Origin: Gymnothorax reevesii
Lineage: Eukaryota; Chordata; Actinopteri; Anguilliformes; Muraenidae
Direction of reading: 5' to 3'
Assembly (NCBI GenBank): GCA_029721435.1
Contig: CM056574.1
Location: 6,635,001-6,699,000 of the forward strand
Length of the DNA: 64,000 bases
The notes under the pieces: generated by a model
Databases searched by the model: none
Told to the model about the DNA's origin: nothing
The model's input: the letters and a program-made list of their open reading frames with translations, nothing else
Shown: positions 46,471 to 59,789 of the stretch, piece by piece
Position numbering within the stretch: the stretch's first letter is position 1
Layout: every line of letters starts with the position of its first letter
Program-made: the position numbers and the translations under genes

Positions 46471-46724
46471 TCACCTCCATACCATCTCCACGTTCGGTGC
46501 TTGTTCCTTTGGGAAGAGCATGAGTATGCCTTGATCAGTAATGTATGATATTGGCATTTCTATTTTTCTGTGTGTGTGGCTAGGCTATCTGATACGTCAT
46601 TGTGTCTGGGATTTTACACCTGACCCAAAGGAACACAATGTCAGTGTTTCATCAGTGTAATCCTACGTAGATCTGTGCTATTTTCAATGAGAGAACACTT
46701 CAAATATCTGTGAATGTTATCATT

Positions 46725-46990
46725 ATTAACTCCGCCAACGAAGCTGGGGCGGAGGTTATGTTTTCGCCCTGTTTGTTTGTTTGTCTGTCTGTTTGTCTGT
46801 TTGTAAACAACATAACTCAAAAAGTAATGCACAGATTTGTCTGAAATTTTGTGGGTGGATTCCTATTGATTTTGACCGCGATCTCTCAAACAATATGGCC
46901 GCCACGGCAGCCATCTTGAAATCCTATTACACACAAAAACTCAACTTTGCTCCCACTTATGCACATTTGGATTGTGCTGCCTTGGCGGAC
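46725..46990 (+). mobile_element. Dispersed repeat fragment (GGCGGAGGTTATG type)
   Basis: The start ACTCCGCCAACGAAGC, GGGCGGAGGTTATGTTTTCG, followed by GTTT/GTCT runs and ACATAACTCAAAAAGTAATG, is familiar as a widespread repeat in fish and marine animals. Class not known to me. Confidence 0.45.
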
Positions 46991-47662
46991 GTTTGCACTC
47001 TACGAGTGCCTCTAGTTATCATTATTTTAAGCACTACTACTACTAGTAGTAGTTGGAGTAGTAGCATTAATGGACTAAGATCCCACAAGGGAAACACTGG
47101 ACTTTTCTGTTGCACAAAACATCAGTGCGGTCCCTCCGGAATATCTGCTGGACGACAATTGAATGTTTACAATTGCTCATATTTCCCAAAATGTTAAGAA
47201 TGGACACAATGGACAATGACTCAGTAATTCTACTCCTATCCACTACTTCCTCACTCAGAGAAAAACAAACACAATCACTCCAAGAGAGGGCCCAAGCCTT
47301 GAGCAGTTCTGGTTCAGTCCTTGCTTTTGCGCGATGACATATGAAAAATGCCTATCTCCCGTTTGTCTTCCTTCGTTTCAATGAAATTTTGAAAAATGTC
47401 CTTTTTCGGTAGTTCCATTACCTCGAACGTCAAGTTCCTCACAGGGTTTTCAGCTGCACAGAGATAGTGAAGTTATGATGGAAGAGAAAGCTTAATAGAA
47501 GTGCGTTTATCTTTGTTTAACTGAAACCGTAGAACGGGGTTTTTTGTTTAGGTTCATGTGCAAAACCGTAAATCTGAGAAACGTTTATCTTCCAAACAAT
47601 ATGTTCTGACTGCAATAATCATTTTTCTGAGAAATGCTGAGTTATAAGGGGGACTCACTTCA

Positions 47663-50600
47663 GGAGCGTTTGGTATGAGATTATGGGCAAACAGCGGAAG
47701 AGATGAGCGGACTCGTCTCTGTAGATGGATCGGGCGCGTTTGGGATGAGATTATGGCAGACAGAGGGAGAGATGAGCGGACTCGTCTCTGTACATGGATC
47801 GGGAGCGTTTGGTATGAGATTATGGGCAAACAGCGGAAGAGATGAGCGGACTCGTCTCTGTACATGGATCGGGCGCGTTTGGTATGAGATTATGGGCAAA
47901 CAGCGGAAGAGATGAGCGGACTCATCTCTGTACATGGATCGGGCGTGTTTGGTATGAGATTATGGGCAGACAGAGGGAGAGATGAGCGAACTCGTCTCTG
48001 TACACGGATCGGGCGCGTTTGGTATGAGATTATGGGCAGACAGAGGGAGAGATGAACGGACTCGTCTCTGTACACGGATCGGGCGCGTTTGGTATGAGAT
48101 TATGGGCAGACAGAGGGAGAGATGAACGGACTCGTCTCTGTACACGGATCGGGCATGTTTGGGATGAGATTATGGGCAGACAGGGGGAGAGATGAACGGA
48201 CTCGTCTCTGTACACGGATCGGGCGCGTTTGGTATGAGATTATGGGCAGACAGAGGGAGAGATGAACGGACTCGTCTCTGTACACGGATCGGGCGCGTTT
48301 GGTATGAGATTATGGGCAGACAGAGGGAGAGATGAACGGACTCGTCTCTGTACACGGATCGGGCGCGTTTGGTATGAGATTATGGGTAGACAGAGGGAGA
48401 GATGAGCGGACTCGTCTCTGTACACGGATCGGGCGTGTTTGGGATGAGATTATGGGCAGACAGGGGGAGAGATGAACGGACTCATCTCTGTACACGGATC
48501 GGGCGCGTTTGGTATGAGATTATGGGCAGACAGAGGGAGAGATGAACGGACTCGTCTCTGTACACGGATCGGGCGCGTTTGGTATGAGATTATGGGCAGA
48601 CAGGGGGAGAGATGAGCGGACTCCTCTCTGTTCACTGATCGGGCGCGTTTGGTATGAGATTATGGGCAGACAGAGGGAGAGATGAGTGGACTCGTCTCTG
48701 TACACGGATCGGCGCGTTTGGTATGAGATTATGGGCAGACAGAGGGAGAGATGAGTGTACTCGTCTCTGTACACGGATCGGGCGCGTTTGGTGTGAGATT
48801 ATGGGCAGACAGAGGGAGAGATGAGTGGACTCGTCTCTGTACACGGATGGGGCGCGTTTGGTATGAGATTATGGGCAGACAGAGGGAGAGATGAGTGGAC
48901 TCGTCTCTGTACACAGATCGGGCGCGTTTGGTGTGAGATTATGGGCAGACAGAGGGAGAGATGAGCGGACTCGTCTCTGTACACGGATCGGGCGCGTTTG
49001 GTATGAGATTATGGGCAGACAGAGGGAGAGATGAGCGGACTGGTCTCTGTACACGGATCGGGCGCGTTTGGTATGAGATTATGGGCAGACAGAGGGAGAG
49101 ATGAGCGGACTCGTCTCTGTACACGGATCGGGCGCGTTTGGTATGAGATTATGGGTAGACAGAGGGAGAGATGAGCGGACTCGTCTCTGTACATGGATCG
49201 GGCGCGTTTGGTATGAGATTATGGGCAGACAGAGGGAGAGATGAGCGGACTCGTCTCTGTACACGGATCGGGCGCGTTTGGTATGAGATTATGGGCAGAC
49301 AGAGGGAGAGATGAGCGGACTCGTCTCTGTACACGGATCGGGCGCGTTTGGTATGAGATTATGGGCAGACAGAGGGAGAGATGAGCGGACTGGTCTCTGT
49401 ACACGGATCGGGCGCGTTTGGTATGAGATTATGGGCAGACAGAGGGAGAGATGAGCGGACTGGTCTCTGTACACGGATCGGGCGCGTTTGGTATGAGATT
49501 ATGGGCAGACAGAGGGAGAGATGAGCGGACTCGTCTCTGTACACGGATCGGGCGAGTTTGGTGTGAGATTATGGGCAGACAGAGGGAGAGATGAGCGGAC
49601 TCGTCTCTGTACACGGATCGGGCGCGTTTGGTGTGTGATTATGGGCAGACAGAGGGAGAGATGAGCGGACTCGTCTCTGTACACGGATGGGGCGCGTTTG
49701 GTATGAGATTATGGGCAGACAGAGGGAGAGATGAACGGACTCGTCTCTGTACACGGATCGGGCGCGTTTGGTGTGAGATTATGGGCAGACAGAGGGAGAG
49801 ATGAGCGGACTCGTCTCTGTACACGGATCGGGCGCGTTTGGTGTGAGATTATGGGCAGACAGAGGGAGTGATGAGCGGACTGGTCTCTGTACACGGATCG
49901 GGCGTGTTTGGTATGAAATTATGGGCAGACAGAGGGAGAGATGAGCGGACTCGTCTTTGCACATGGATCGGGCGCGTTTGGTGTGTGATTATGGGCAGAC
50001 AGAGGGAGAGATGAGCGGCCTCGTCTCTGTACACGGATCGGGCGCGTTTGGTGTGAGATTATGGGCAGACAGAGGGAGAGATGAGCGGACTCGTCTCTGT
50101 ACACGGATCGGGCGTGTTTGGTGTGAGATTATGGGCAGACAGAGGGAGAGATGAGCGGACTCGTCTCTGTACACGGATCGGGCGCGTTTGGTGTGAGATT
50201 ATGGGCAGACAGAGAGAGAGATGAGCGGACTCGTCTCTGTACATGGATCGGGCGCGTTTGGTGTGTGATTATGGGTAGACAGAGGGAGAGATGAGCGGAC
50301 TGGTCTCAGTACACGGATCGGGCGTGTTTGGTATGAAATTATGGGCAGACAGAGGGAGAGATGAGCGGACTTGTCTTTGCACACGGATCGGGCGTGTTTG
50401 GTATGAGATTATGGGCAGCCAGAGGGAGAGATGAGCGGACTCGTCTCTGTACACGGATCGGGCGCGTTTGGTATGAGATTATGGGCAGACAGAGGGAGAG
50501 ATGAGCGGACTCGTCTCTGTACACGGATCGGGCGCGTTTGGTATGAGATTATGGGCAGACAGAGGGAGAGATGAGCGGACTCGTCTCTGTACACGGATCG

Positions 50601-53600
50601 GGCGCGTTTGGTATGAGATTATGGGCAGACAGAGGGAGAGATGAGCGGACTCGTCTCTGTACACGGATCGGGCGCGTTTGGTGTGAGATTATGGGCAGAC
50701 AGAGGGAGAGATGAACGGACTCGTCTCTGTACACGGATCGGGCGTGTTTGGTATGAGATTATGGGCAGACAGGGGGAGAGATGAGCGGTCTCGTCTCTGT
50801 ACACGGATCGGGCGCGTTTGGTATGAGATTGTGGGCAGACAGAGGGAGAAATGAGAGGACTCATCTCTGTACACGGATCGGGCGTGTTTGGTATGAGATT
50901 ATGGGCAGACAGGGGGAGAGATGAGCGGACTCGTCTCTGTACACGGATCGGGCGTGTTTGGTGTGTGATTATGGGCAGACAGAGGAAGAGATGAGCGGAC
51001 TCGTCTCTGTACACGGATCGGGCGTGTTTGGTGTGAGATTATGGGCAGACAGAGGAAGAGATGAGCGGACTCGTCTCTGTACACGGATCGGGCGTGTTTG
51101 GTGTGAGATTATGGGCAGACAGAGGAAGAGATGAGCGGACTCGTCTCTGTACACGGATCGGGCGTGTTTGGTATGAGATTATGGGCAGACAGGGGGAGAG
51201 ATGAGCGGACTCGTCTCTGTACACGGATCGGGCGCGTTTGGTATGAGATTGTGGGCAGACAGAGGGAGAAATGAGCGGACTCGTCTCTGTACACGGATCG
51301 GGCGTGTTTGGTATGAGATTATGGGCAGACAGGGGGAGAGATGAGCGGACTCGTCTCTGTACACGGATCGGGCTCGTTTGGTGTGAGATTATGGGCAGAC
51401 AGAGGGAGAGATGAGCGGACTCTTCTCTGTACACGGATCGGGCGTGTTTGGTATGAGATTATGGGCAGACAGGGGGAGAGATGAGCGGACTCGTCTCTGT
51501 ACACGGATCGGGCTCGTTTGGTGTGAGATTATGGGCAGACAGAGGGAGAGATGAGCGGACTCGTCTCTGTACACGGATCGGGCGCGTTTGGTGTGAGATT
51601 ATGGGCAGACAGAGGGAGAGATGAGCGGACTCGTCTCTGTACACGGATCGGGCGTGTTTGGTATGAGATTATGGGCAGACAGAGGGAGAGATGAGCGGAC
51701 TCGTCTCTGTACACGGATCGGGCGCGTTTGGTATGAGATTATGGGCAGACAGAGGGAGAGATGAGCGGACTCGTCTCTGTACACGGATCGGGCGCGTTTG
51801 GTATGAGATTATGGGCAGACAGAGGGAGAGATGAGCGGACTCGTCTCTGTACACGGATCGGGCGCGTTTGGTGTGAGATTATGGGCAGACAGAGGAAGAG
51901 ATGAGCGGACTTGTCTTTGCACACGGATCGGGCGCGTTTGGTATGAGATTATGGGCAGACAGAGGGAGAGATGAGCGGACTCGTCTCTGTACACGGATGG
52001 GGCGTGTTTGGTATGAGATTGTGGGCAGACAGAGGGAGAGATGAGCGGACTCGTCTCTGTACACGGATCGGGCTCGTTTGGTGTGAGATTATGGGCAGAC
52101 AGAGGGAGAGATGAGCGGACTCGTCTCTGTACACGGATCGGGCGCGTTTGGTGTGAGATTATGGGCAGACAGAGGGAGAGATGAGCGGACTCGTCTCTGT
52201 ACACGGATCGGGCGTGTTTGGTATGAGATTATGGGCAGACAGAGGGAGAGATGAGCGGACTCGTCTCTGTACACGGATCGGGCGCGTTTGGTATGAGATT
52301 ATGGGCAGACAGAGGGAGAGATGAGCGGACTCGTCTCTGTACACGGATCGGGCGCGTTTGGTATGAGATTATGGGCAGACAGAGGGAGAGATGAGCGGAC
52401 TCGTCTCTGTACACGGATCGGGCGCGTTTGGTGTGAGATTATGGGCAGACAGAGGAAGAGATGAGCGGACTTGTCTTTGCACACGGATCGGGCGCGTTTG
52501 GTATGAGATTATGGGCAGACAGAGGGAGAGATGAGCGGACTCGTCTCTGTACACGGATGGGGCGTGTTTGGTATGAGATTGTGGGCAGACAGAGGGAGAG
52601 ATGAGCGGACTCGTCTCTGTACACGGATCGGGCGCGTTTGGTATGAGATTATGGGCAGACAGAGGGAGAGATGAGCGGACTCGTCTCTGTACACGGATCG
52701 GGCGTGTTTGGTGTGAGATTATGGGCAGACAGAGGGAGAGATGAGCGGACTCGTCTCTGTACACGGATCGGGCGCGTTTGGTATGAGATTATGGGCAAAC
52801 AGAGGGAAAGATGAGCGGACTCGTCTCTGTACAAAGATCGGGCGCGTTTGGTATGAGATTATGGGCAGACAGAGGGAGAGATGAGCGGACTCGTCTCTGT
52901 ACACGGATCGGGCGCGTTTGGTATGAGATTATGGGCAGACAGAGGGAGAGATGAGCGGACTCGTCTCTGTACACGGATCGGGCGCGTTTGGTATAAGATT
53001 ATGGGCAGCCAGAGGGAGAGATGAGCGGACTCGTCTCTGTACACTGATCGGGCGTGTTTGGTATGAGATTATGGGCAGACAGAGGGAGAGATGAGCGGAC
53101 TGGTCTCTGTACACTGATCGGGTGCGTTTGGTGTGAGATTATGGGCACACAGAGGGAAAGATGAGCGGACTCGTCTCTGTACACTGATCGGGCATGTTTG
53201 GTATGAGATTATGGGCAGACAGAAGGAGAGATGAGCGAACTCGTCTCTGTACACTGATCGGGCGCGTTTGGTATGAGATTATGGGCAAACAGAGGGAGAG
53301 ATGAGCGGACTCGTCTCTGTACACGGATCGGGCGTGTTTGGTATGAGATTATGGGTTAACATAGGGAGAGATGAGTGGACTCGTCTCTCTACATGGATCG
53401 AGCGTGTTTGGTATGAGATTATGGGCAGACAGAGGGAGAGATGAGCGGACTCGTCTCTGTATACGGACCAGGCGTGTTTGGTATGAGATTATGGGCAGAC
53501 AGAGGGAGAGATGAGCGGACTCGTCTCTGCACACGGATCGGGCGTGTTTGGTGTGAGATTATGGGCAGACAGGGGGAGAGATGAGCGGACTCGTCTCTGT

Positions 53601-54538
53601 ACACGGATCGGGCGTGTTTGGTGTGAGATTATGGGCAGACAGAGGGAGAGATAAGCGGACTCGTCTCTGTACACGGATCGGGCGCGTTTGGTATGAGATT
53701 ATGGGCAGACAGAGGGAGAGATGAGCGGACTCGTCTCTGTACACGGATCGGGCGTGTTTGGTGTGAGATTATGGGCAGACAGAGGGAGAGATAAGCGGAC
53801 TCGTCTCTGTACACGGATCGGGCGTGTTTGGTGTGAGATTATGGGCAGACAGAGGGAGAGATAAGCGGACTCGTCTCTGTACACGGATCGGGCGCGTTTG
53901 GTATGAGATTATGGGCAGACAGAGGGAGAGATGAGCGGACTCGTCTCTGTACACGGATCGGGCGTGTTTGGTGTGAGATTATGGGCAGACAGAGGGAGAG
54001 ATAAGCGGACTCGTCTCTGTACACGGATCGGGCGCGTTTGGTATGAGATTATGGGCAGACAGAGGGATAGATGAACGGACTCGTCTCTGTACACTGATCG
54101 GGCGCGTTTGGTATGAGATTATGGGCTGACAGAGAGAGAGATGAGCGGACTCCTCTCTGTACACTGATCGGGCGCGTTTGGTGTGAGATTATGGGCAGAC
54201 AGAGGGAGAGATAAGCGGACTCGTCTCTGTACACGGATCGGGCGCGTTTGGTATGAGATTATGGGCAGACAGAGGGAGAGATGAACGGACTCGTCTCTGT
54301 ACACTGATCGGGCGCGTTTGGTATGAGATTATGGGCAGACAGGGGGAGAGATGAGCGGACTCCTCTCTGTACACTGATCGGGCGCGTTTGGTATGAGATT
54401 ATGGGCAGACAGGGGGAGAGATGAGCGGACTGGTCTCTGTACACGGGTCGGGCGCAGTTGGTGTGAGATTATGGGCAGACATGCAGAGGGAGAGATGAGC
54501 AGACTCGTCTCTGTACACGGGTCGGGCGCAGTTGGTGA
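47663..54538. repeat. 70-bp satellite array, about 98 units
   Basis: A head-to-tail array with a period of 70 bp. Each unit contains GGGCGCGTTTGGTATGAGAT, TATGGGCAGACAGAGGGAGA and GATGAGCGGACTCGTCTCTG. Divergence is mostly single substitutions, often CG to TG or CA. One unit is 69 bp (base lost near 48712), one near 47755 lacks a G, and the last carries an ATGC insertion near 54481. The 61-codon frames on the minus strand start once per unit and are a by-product of the 70-nt period; no gene is indicated. Confidence 0.97.
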
Positions 54539-54589
54539 TACATGATCAACCCTGAGACTCATCCACAAGTAAGCATCTGCACGCATTTA

Positions 54590-54870
54590 CTCACACATAT
54601 AGAAGGAGTTACTGCAGCACACACAGAAGCACACATGCATGCACGAGCACATGCACATACGTATACAGTTCTGAATTCTCACATATAGTCAGAAATACAC
54701 GTGCATTTACCCGCGCATGCACACATGCACAAACATATGCACATATGCATACATACACACACCAACACACACACAACTGCTCATGCATGCACAAGCAAAT
54801 GCACATGCGTATATACGCATATATACATACACCATCACACACACACACACACACACTCACACACGCACAG
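54590..54870. repeat. CA-rich microsatellite tract
   Basis: Interrupted CA repeats with ACATGCA words, ending in a purer CA run at about 54837-54865. Confidence 0.85.
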
Positions 54871-55189
54871 ATATACTAGGCCCTCGGCGGTAGTTGACTG
54901 CAGGAAATAGAACAGACTGAGATTGATCGATGTCCCAGGCTGGTTGTTTTCAGGAACGAGGTGTTCCAGGCTGAGGGACTGTTTACTGAAGCACCACGTC
55001 TTTAGCATTATTAATTCACACACATACTGAATTATGTCCATGTTCATATTCCCAATTACGTTTGTACATGCCGAGCCAAGTTGATCTATCAACAGACTTG
55101 CTTTTTTTCTCTGTGTGGAAGAGAACCTGCTTTACTGGTCCATAAGAATGACTGGAAAGGTTCTAAATGCACAGAGGCAAAGGGAGTCG

Positions 55190-56335
55190 GAGTGTTAGCA
55201 TTAAGCTAAATGAGACTGATTGTTAGCACTGCGCTACGTTAGTATAAGTGCTACTGTATGAGTGTTAGCACGGTGTTACGTCAGTGTGAGTGTGAGTATG
55301 AGTGTTACCACAATGTTATTTCAGTGTGAGTGTGTCCATGTTATCATTAGGTTACCTTCATGTCTTTGTTAGCATGTGGCTATATGTATATAAGTGTAAG
55401 CGTTTGGCCTTATGAGTGTGAGCGTTAGCACTATGTTATGTCCGTGTGAGTGTGTTGTGTTATCATTAAGCTTTCTTAATGTTTCTACTAGCATTTGGTT
55501 TTGTATATGAGTGCAACTGCTTGGCTAAATGAGCGTGAATGTTGGCGCTATGTTATGGTAGTGTGAGTGCGTTCATGTCAACATTAGGCTATCTTAATGT
55601 CTCTGTTAGCATTTGGCTGTGTATATGAATGTTAACGTTTCGCTACATGATTGCGAGAGTCAGCATTTGGCTATATGAGTGTGAGTGTTAGTGAGTTACG
55701 TTATGCACGTGGGAGTGTGTCCGTGTTCGTATTAAGCTATCTGAATGCATCTGTTAACAGTTGGGTATATATATATATATGAGTGTTAGTGTAAGGCTAT
55801 TTGAGTTTTTGCAGTAGGTCATGTTAATGTGAGTGTTGGCATTTCACCATGTGAATGTGTCTCATACTGTTTGGCTATATGAGTGTGTATTCGTCTGTGT
55901 TAGGTTATGTGTGTGTTTGAGAAAGGCTGTTTGAGTGTTTGTGTTAAGCTTTATGCGCGTGTGTGTATGTACAAAAGTAAGTGTTTAAGTATTAGGATTA
56001 TGCTATGTAGTTGTGAGTGTTGGCGTTTGGCTTTGGGAAGGCATGCATTACGGTTGGGTATGCATGTGTGTGATATTGTGTCAGTCTAGAATGTTTGACA
56101 GCTGCTTTTACAATATGAAAATGTGAATGGGTTAGGCTATGTGCACGTTAATGCTAGCATGTGGGTATCTGATTGCGAATGTTCGCATGAGGGCTAATTG
56201 CATGTCAGAGTTGTGTGAGTGTTTGTGGTACGGTTAGACATTTAGCCTTAGACTATTTGAGTGTAATCGTCTGGCTATATGAATGTCAGTGTTTGTGTAT
56301 GGCAATTTTAGCATGTGTCAGGGGTAGGCAAAGTT
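55190..56335 (+). repeat. Degenerate tandem repeat rich in GTGAGTGTTAGCATT
   Basis: Dozens of diverged copies of a short phrase of the form GAGTGTTAGCATTAGGCTAT plus ATGAGTGTGAG occur in the same orientation. No ORF or motif. Confidence 0.7.
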
Positions 56336-56569
56336 CTGGATCTTTCAACTACAACTAAGAGTAGTGTAGGAACTAATAGAGATGTTGTCTTGGGTTAAGC
56401 TTTGAACCCATTGTACCCAAAATATTAGACCAGAATGTCCTCTTCCCCAGAAGACTAAAAAAGGACGGAAAAGTGAGAAAAAAATCATTGCCAATGGCGT
56501 CATAAAAATGATAAACTGGATGTTGTTTGAACAGGATACTCCAGGGTTTTTCTCTGCTGTTTGACAACT

Positions 56570-56840
56570 GCATGCTGGGATAGGCCACAACCCCCTGTGA
56601 CCCTGATCAGGAGTTGATTGGATAATGGATGTATGGCTAGTATAAATTAGAGGAAAAAAAAGCTATTTTAGATAATTGGATGATGTATTTCATGGGACTT
56701 AAATGTAATAGGCTGCAACCCCCTGTGACCCTAATCAGGCCATGATTGGAGAATGGATATATGGATTGCAGAAATTATGACAAACAAAGCTAGTTCAGAT
56801 GATTGGACGATGTCTTTCATGGGCCTTAAATTTAAGAAAA
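56570..56840 (+). repeat. Tandem duplication of a LINE/SINE-tail-like repeat, two units of about 130 bp
   Basis: Both units contain CAACCCCCTGTGACCCT(G/A)AT, GGATAATGGATGTATGG or its variant, and end with ATTGGA(T/C)GATGT(A/C)TTTCATGG. The CCCCTGTGACCCTGA phrase is typical of fish L2/SINE tails from memory. Confidence 0.6.
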
Positions 56841-57564
56841 TGTACACATGGTTAGCATGTTTTTCTAATCATACAAACACCAGTACCATACTCTTGATTA
56901 TTGTCTTGTTCTAAATTGATCATCTGAAAAAAAAATCTGAGAATAAAGAATCCATATGTGGGACTGCCTGTGGATGTTGATATGGGACACAAACCCAGAA
57001 CCGGAATGGCCGGTTTGTGACAGGAAGCTGGGTGAAAAGACAGTGATTTGCAATGAAATGGAGGGGAGACTGTATTGTTTTGGAGATTGCGGACTTCCTG
57101 ACGCAGTCATCTGGCAACCATTTAGCGCGCGTGTAATTACAGAAATTAGGCCGCTGCGAGGAATGCGTTTCATCCGCCGAGCAGGAACCGCGGGCCTCCT
57201 GGAGCGGACGTGTTTCCTGATTAATTGCACGTTCCACCTACGGCGCTTCCATTCTGGCTCCAGATGTTTCTGATTAAGTGTAAGCTGATGTTTCCTCGCT
57301 GAGTTACAGTAGTTACTTAACTGCATTGGAAAACCAGCAACTCTTTCTCTCTGTCCAATGAAATGTCCCAAGAGTAGCTCAACTGCTCTCATTTGGTCGT
57401 TTCAATGAATGTCTGTCAGGCAAACAGAGTCAGTTGTTAATTTGGTTAAAGCAACACGTTCCGTGCAAACTAAAGCTGAATGATGGCTCTGAGAATTTCG
57501 TTTGTAATCTTTTTTCTGCACTGGGAGCTAGTCTTAGAACTATGCTTACTAGGCAGGCTTACAG
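56841..57564. other. Unique CpG-containing block, candidate noncoding element
   Basis: 56950-57290 is unusually free of stops in several frames and contains TAATTA and TTAATTGCAC. No protein family is recognised on either strand. Confidence 0.35.
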
Positions 57565-57763
57565 TGACGTGTACACGAACACACACGTGCACCCATATGT
57601 GCACACACAGACACGCAAACACACGTGCACAAACACACAATCATGCACACACATGCGCACACACACAGAGAAACACGCAAAAACACACACACAAATATGT
57701 ACACACACACACACACAAACGTACACGCACATGCACACTCACACCCCCACGTGCACACACACA

Positions 57764-57796
<33 letters not shown>

Positions 57797-57799
57797 GCA

Positions 57800-57875
<76 letters not shown>

Positions 57876-58076
57876 AACACACACACACACACACAGACAC
57901 ACACGCAGAAACACACACAAATATGTACACACACACACAAACGTACATGCACATGCACACTCACACCCTCACGTGCACACACACACACACACACACGCAG
58001 AAACACACACAAATATGTACACACACACACAAACGTACATGCACATGCACCCTCACACCGCCACTTGCACACACAA

Positions 58077-58140
<64 letters not shown>
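57565..58140 (+). repeat. CA-rich repeat with internal longer-period duplications
   Basis: Long CA runs are interspersed with three copies of a block containing CAAATATGTACACACAC and GCACATGCACACTCACA (about 57690, 57917 and 58008). The long His/Thr-type open frames here arise from the dinucleotide repeat. Confidence 0.85.
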
Positions 58141-58141
<1 letters not shown>

Positions 58142-59789
58142 CAGCAAAATACATATTTGTGAAGAAACAAACCGCAACAGAACACTCAACATTCAAACGA
58201 GTTGAAAAATGAAAATATTTGAAAAACGCATTTTTGCAAAAATATTTTGTCGGAAACTGAGGAATAAAACAATACAAGCTGCAAACAATGCCAAAGCCAT
58301 TCTTTATCGATATAATATCCATGTGAGAATTCATTACATTAGCAAGTTTGCTGTATAATCCCAACCTTATGTTCATGGCAATAATTGAAGGGGTTATTTA
58401 TGTTAATTTTTTTACTCTTGTATTTCAAGAGGAAAGTTCCAATAAGAACATGTTCCTCTTTTTCAAGAACACCTCAGGAGAAATGCCAGATAGAACAGTT
58501 ACAAGTGAGGAGGTACAGAGGTGAAATAGGGTTTAGGCCCCTGGAGCAGATTGGGTTTAACCCTTAGAGCGCTGAATAAATTTTTAAGCAATGAAAAATT
58601 TAATTATCCTGAGCTGTTGAAAACCTATCATGAGGCAGCTTGTTTAAAAGAGCTCCCTTGTGGGATTTCAAGATGGCTGCCGTGGCGGCCATATTGTTTG
58701 TCCGATCGTGGAATAGTTACCGAACTATTCCGGTAACTTTGGGAACACATTTATCATATGTCTCATTGGATAAATGCATCTGCCATAGAAATTCAATAAA
58801 ATATGATGTAATGTAACGGGTAAAACAAAAAACTTACACACATTAAGCACAAGCGCCCGACTGAAGGAGAGAATGTGACTGTAATGGGTCCTAGTTAAGG
58901 CCTGCGCGACAGCGTTGATGCCAAACCTCTGCGCTCCAAACGCCCCGGTGGACGGTATGGAAATTAACGGACCTCGTAACGCAAAGGCAGAAATATGCGG
59001 CGCGACGCCGAATGAGAACGAAGCTCGAGCTCGGAAAATCGCATTCGAGCAAAAAGCAGCTGCCGCTCGCACTGACCTCTTCCGGGAATTCAGATCAGCC
59101 CTGAGGCAAGAGCCATTCCAGGAACAAGGGGAGACTAAGAGTGATGGTGTCCAAACAGTGGACCGGGCCCAGATTCCTCACCGCTCTCATTCCTCCCTTA
59201 CATGAGTTGCACAATAATGTAACAGGATATTTTTCTCTTTTCGCAGAAAAGCTATTCTGTAATGTAACTGCGGCAATTTTTCTTTCATAATCTTGCCTCG
59301 TCTGGTTCCTCCAAAGGTTTCTTCCTGTTTATCACCCAAGGCTTTTCCCCTCAGACACCAGGCTCGCCGTCGCTCTGGTTTAAGGCTGGAGCTCCCCACA
59401 TACAGTGAAGTGTTGATACTTTGCGAAATGTGTAATTCCATTGGTTTTTTGTTTGATTCAGTTTTTGATGATTGAGTCACTCCTGGACATCACGCATCAT
59501 GGACATTTTTCTTTCATTGACACATTCCCAGTATTTCATGTGAACAGCAATAGCAACATTGTGACAGATGCTAAAAATAAAAAAACTGAGGAATAAATAA
59601 CCTGAATACATAGCCTTACAGTAAAGGTGTCATAAGCAACTTTTTTTTTGTTGTTGCTTTTTTTATACATGCATTAACCTCTCTCTATACCTGGTGTATG
59701 AACAGAGTATAACTTAAACAAGTTGACGCTAAGCGCCGAGACAGCCTCACAGCCTCACAGCCTTACAGCCCTTAACTAATCATTCATAA
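58141..59789. other. No identified gene
   Basis: Mostly AT-rich; a CpG-containing island-like stretch at about 58900-59110 stands out. No exon could be supported. Confidence 0.4.

Noticed and set aside
47663..54538. CRISPR-like regular repeat array
   Set aside because: The whole 70-bp period is repeated with no unique spacers, and the window is a vertebrate genome.
47554..54586. About 100 overlapping minus-strand ORFs of 61-131 codons with near-identical peptides
   Set aside because: They arise because the 70-nt unit has one ATG and stops appear once per three units; 70 is not a multiple of 3, so the frame rotates. No splice sites, domain or codon constraint support a gene.
57434..58212. 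Long ORFs (up to 242 codons) of His/Thr or Cys/Val repeats
   Set aside because: They are translations of CA/GT microsatellite in every frame.
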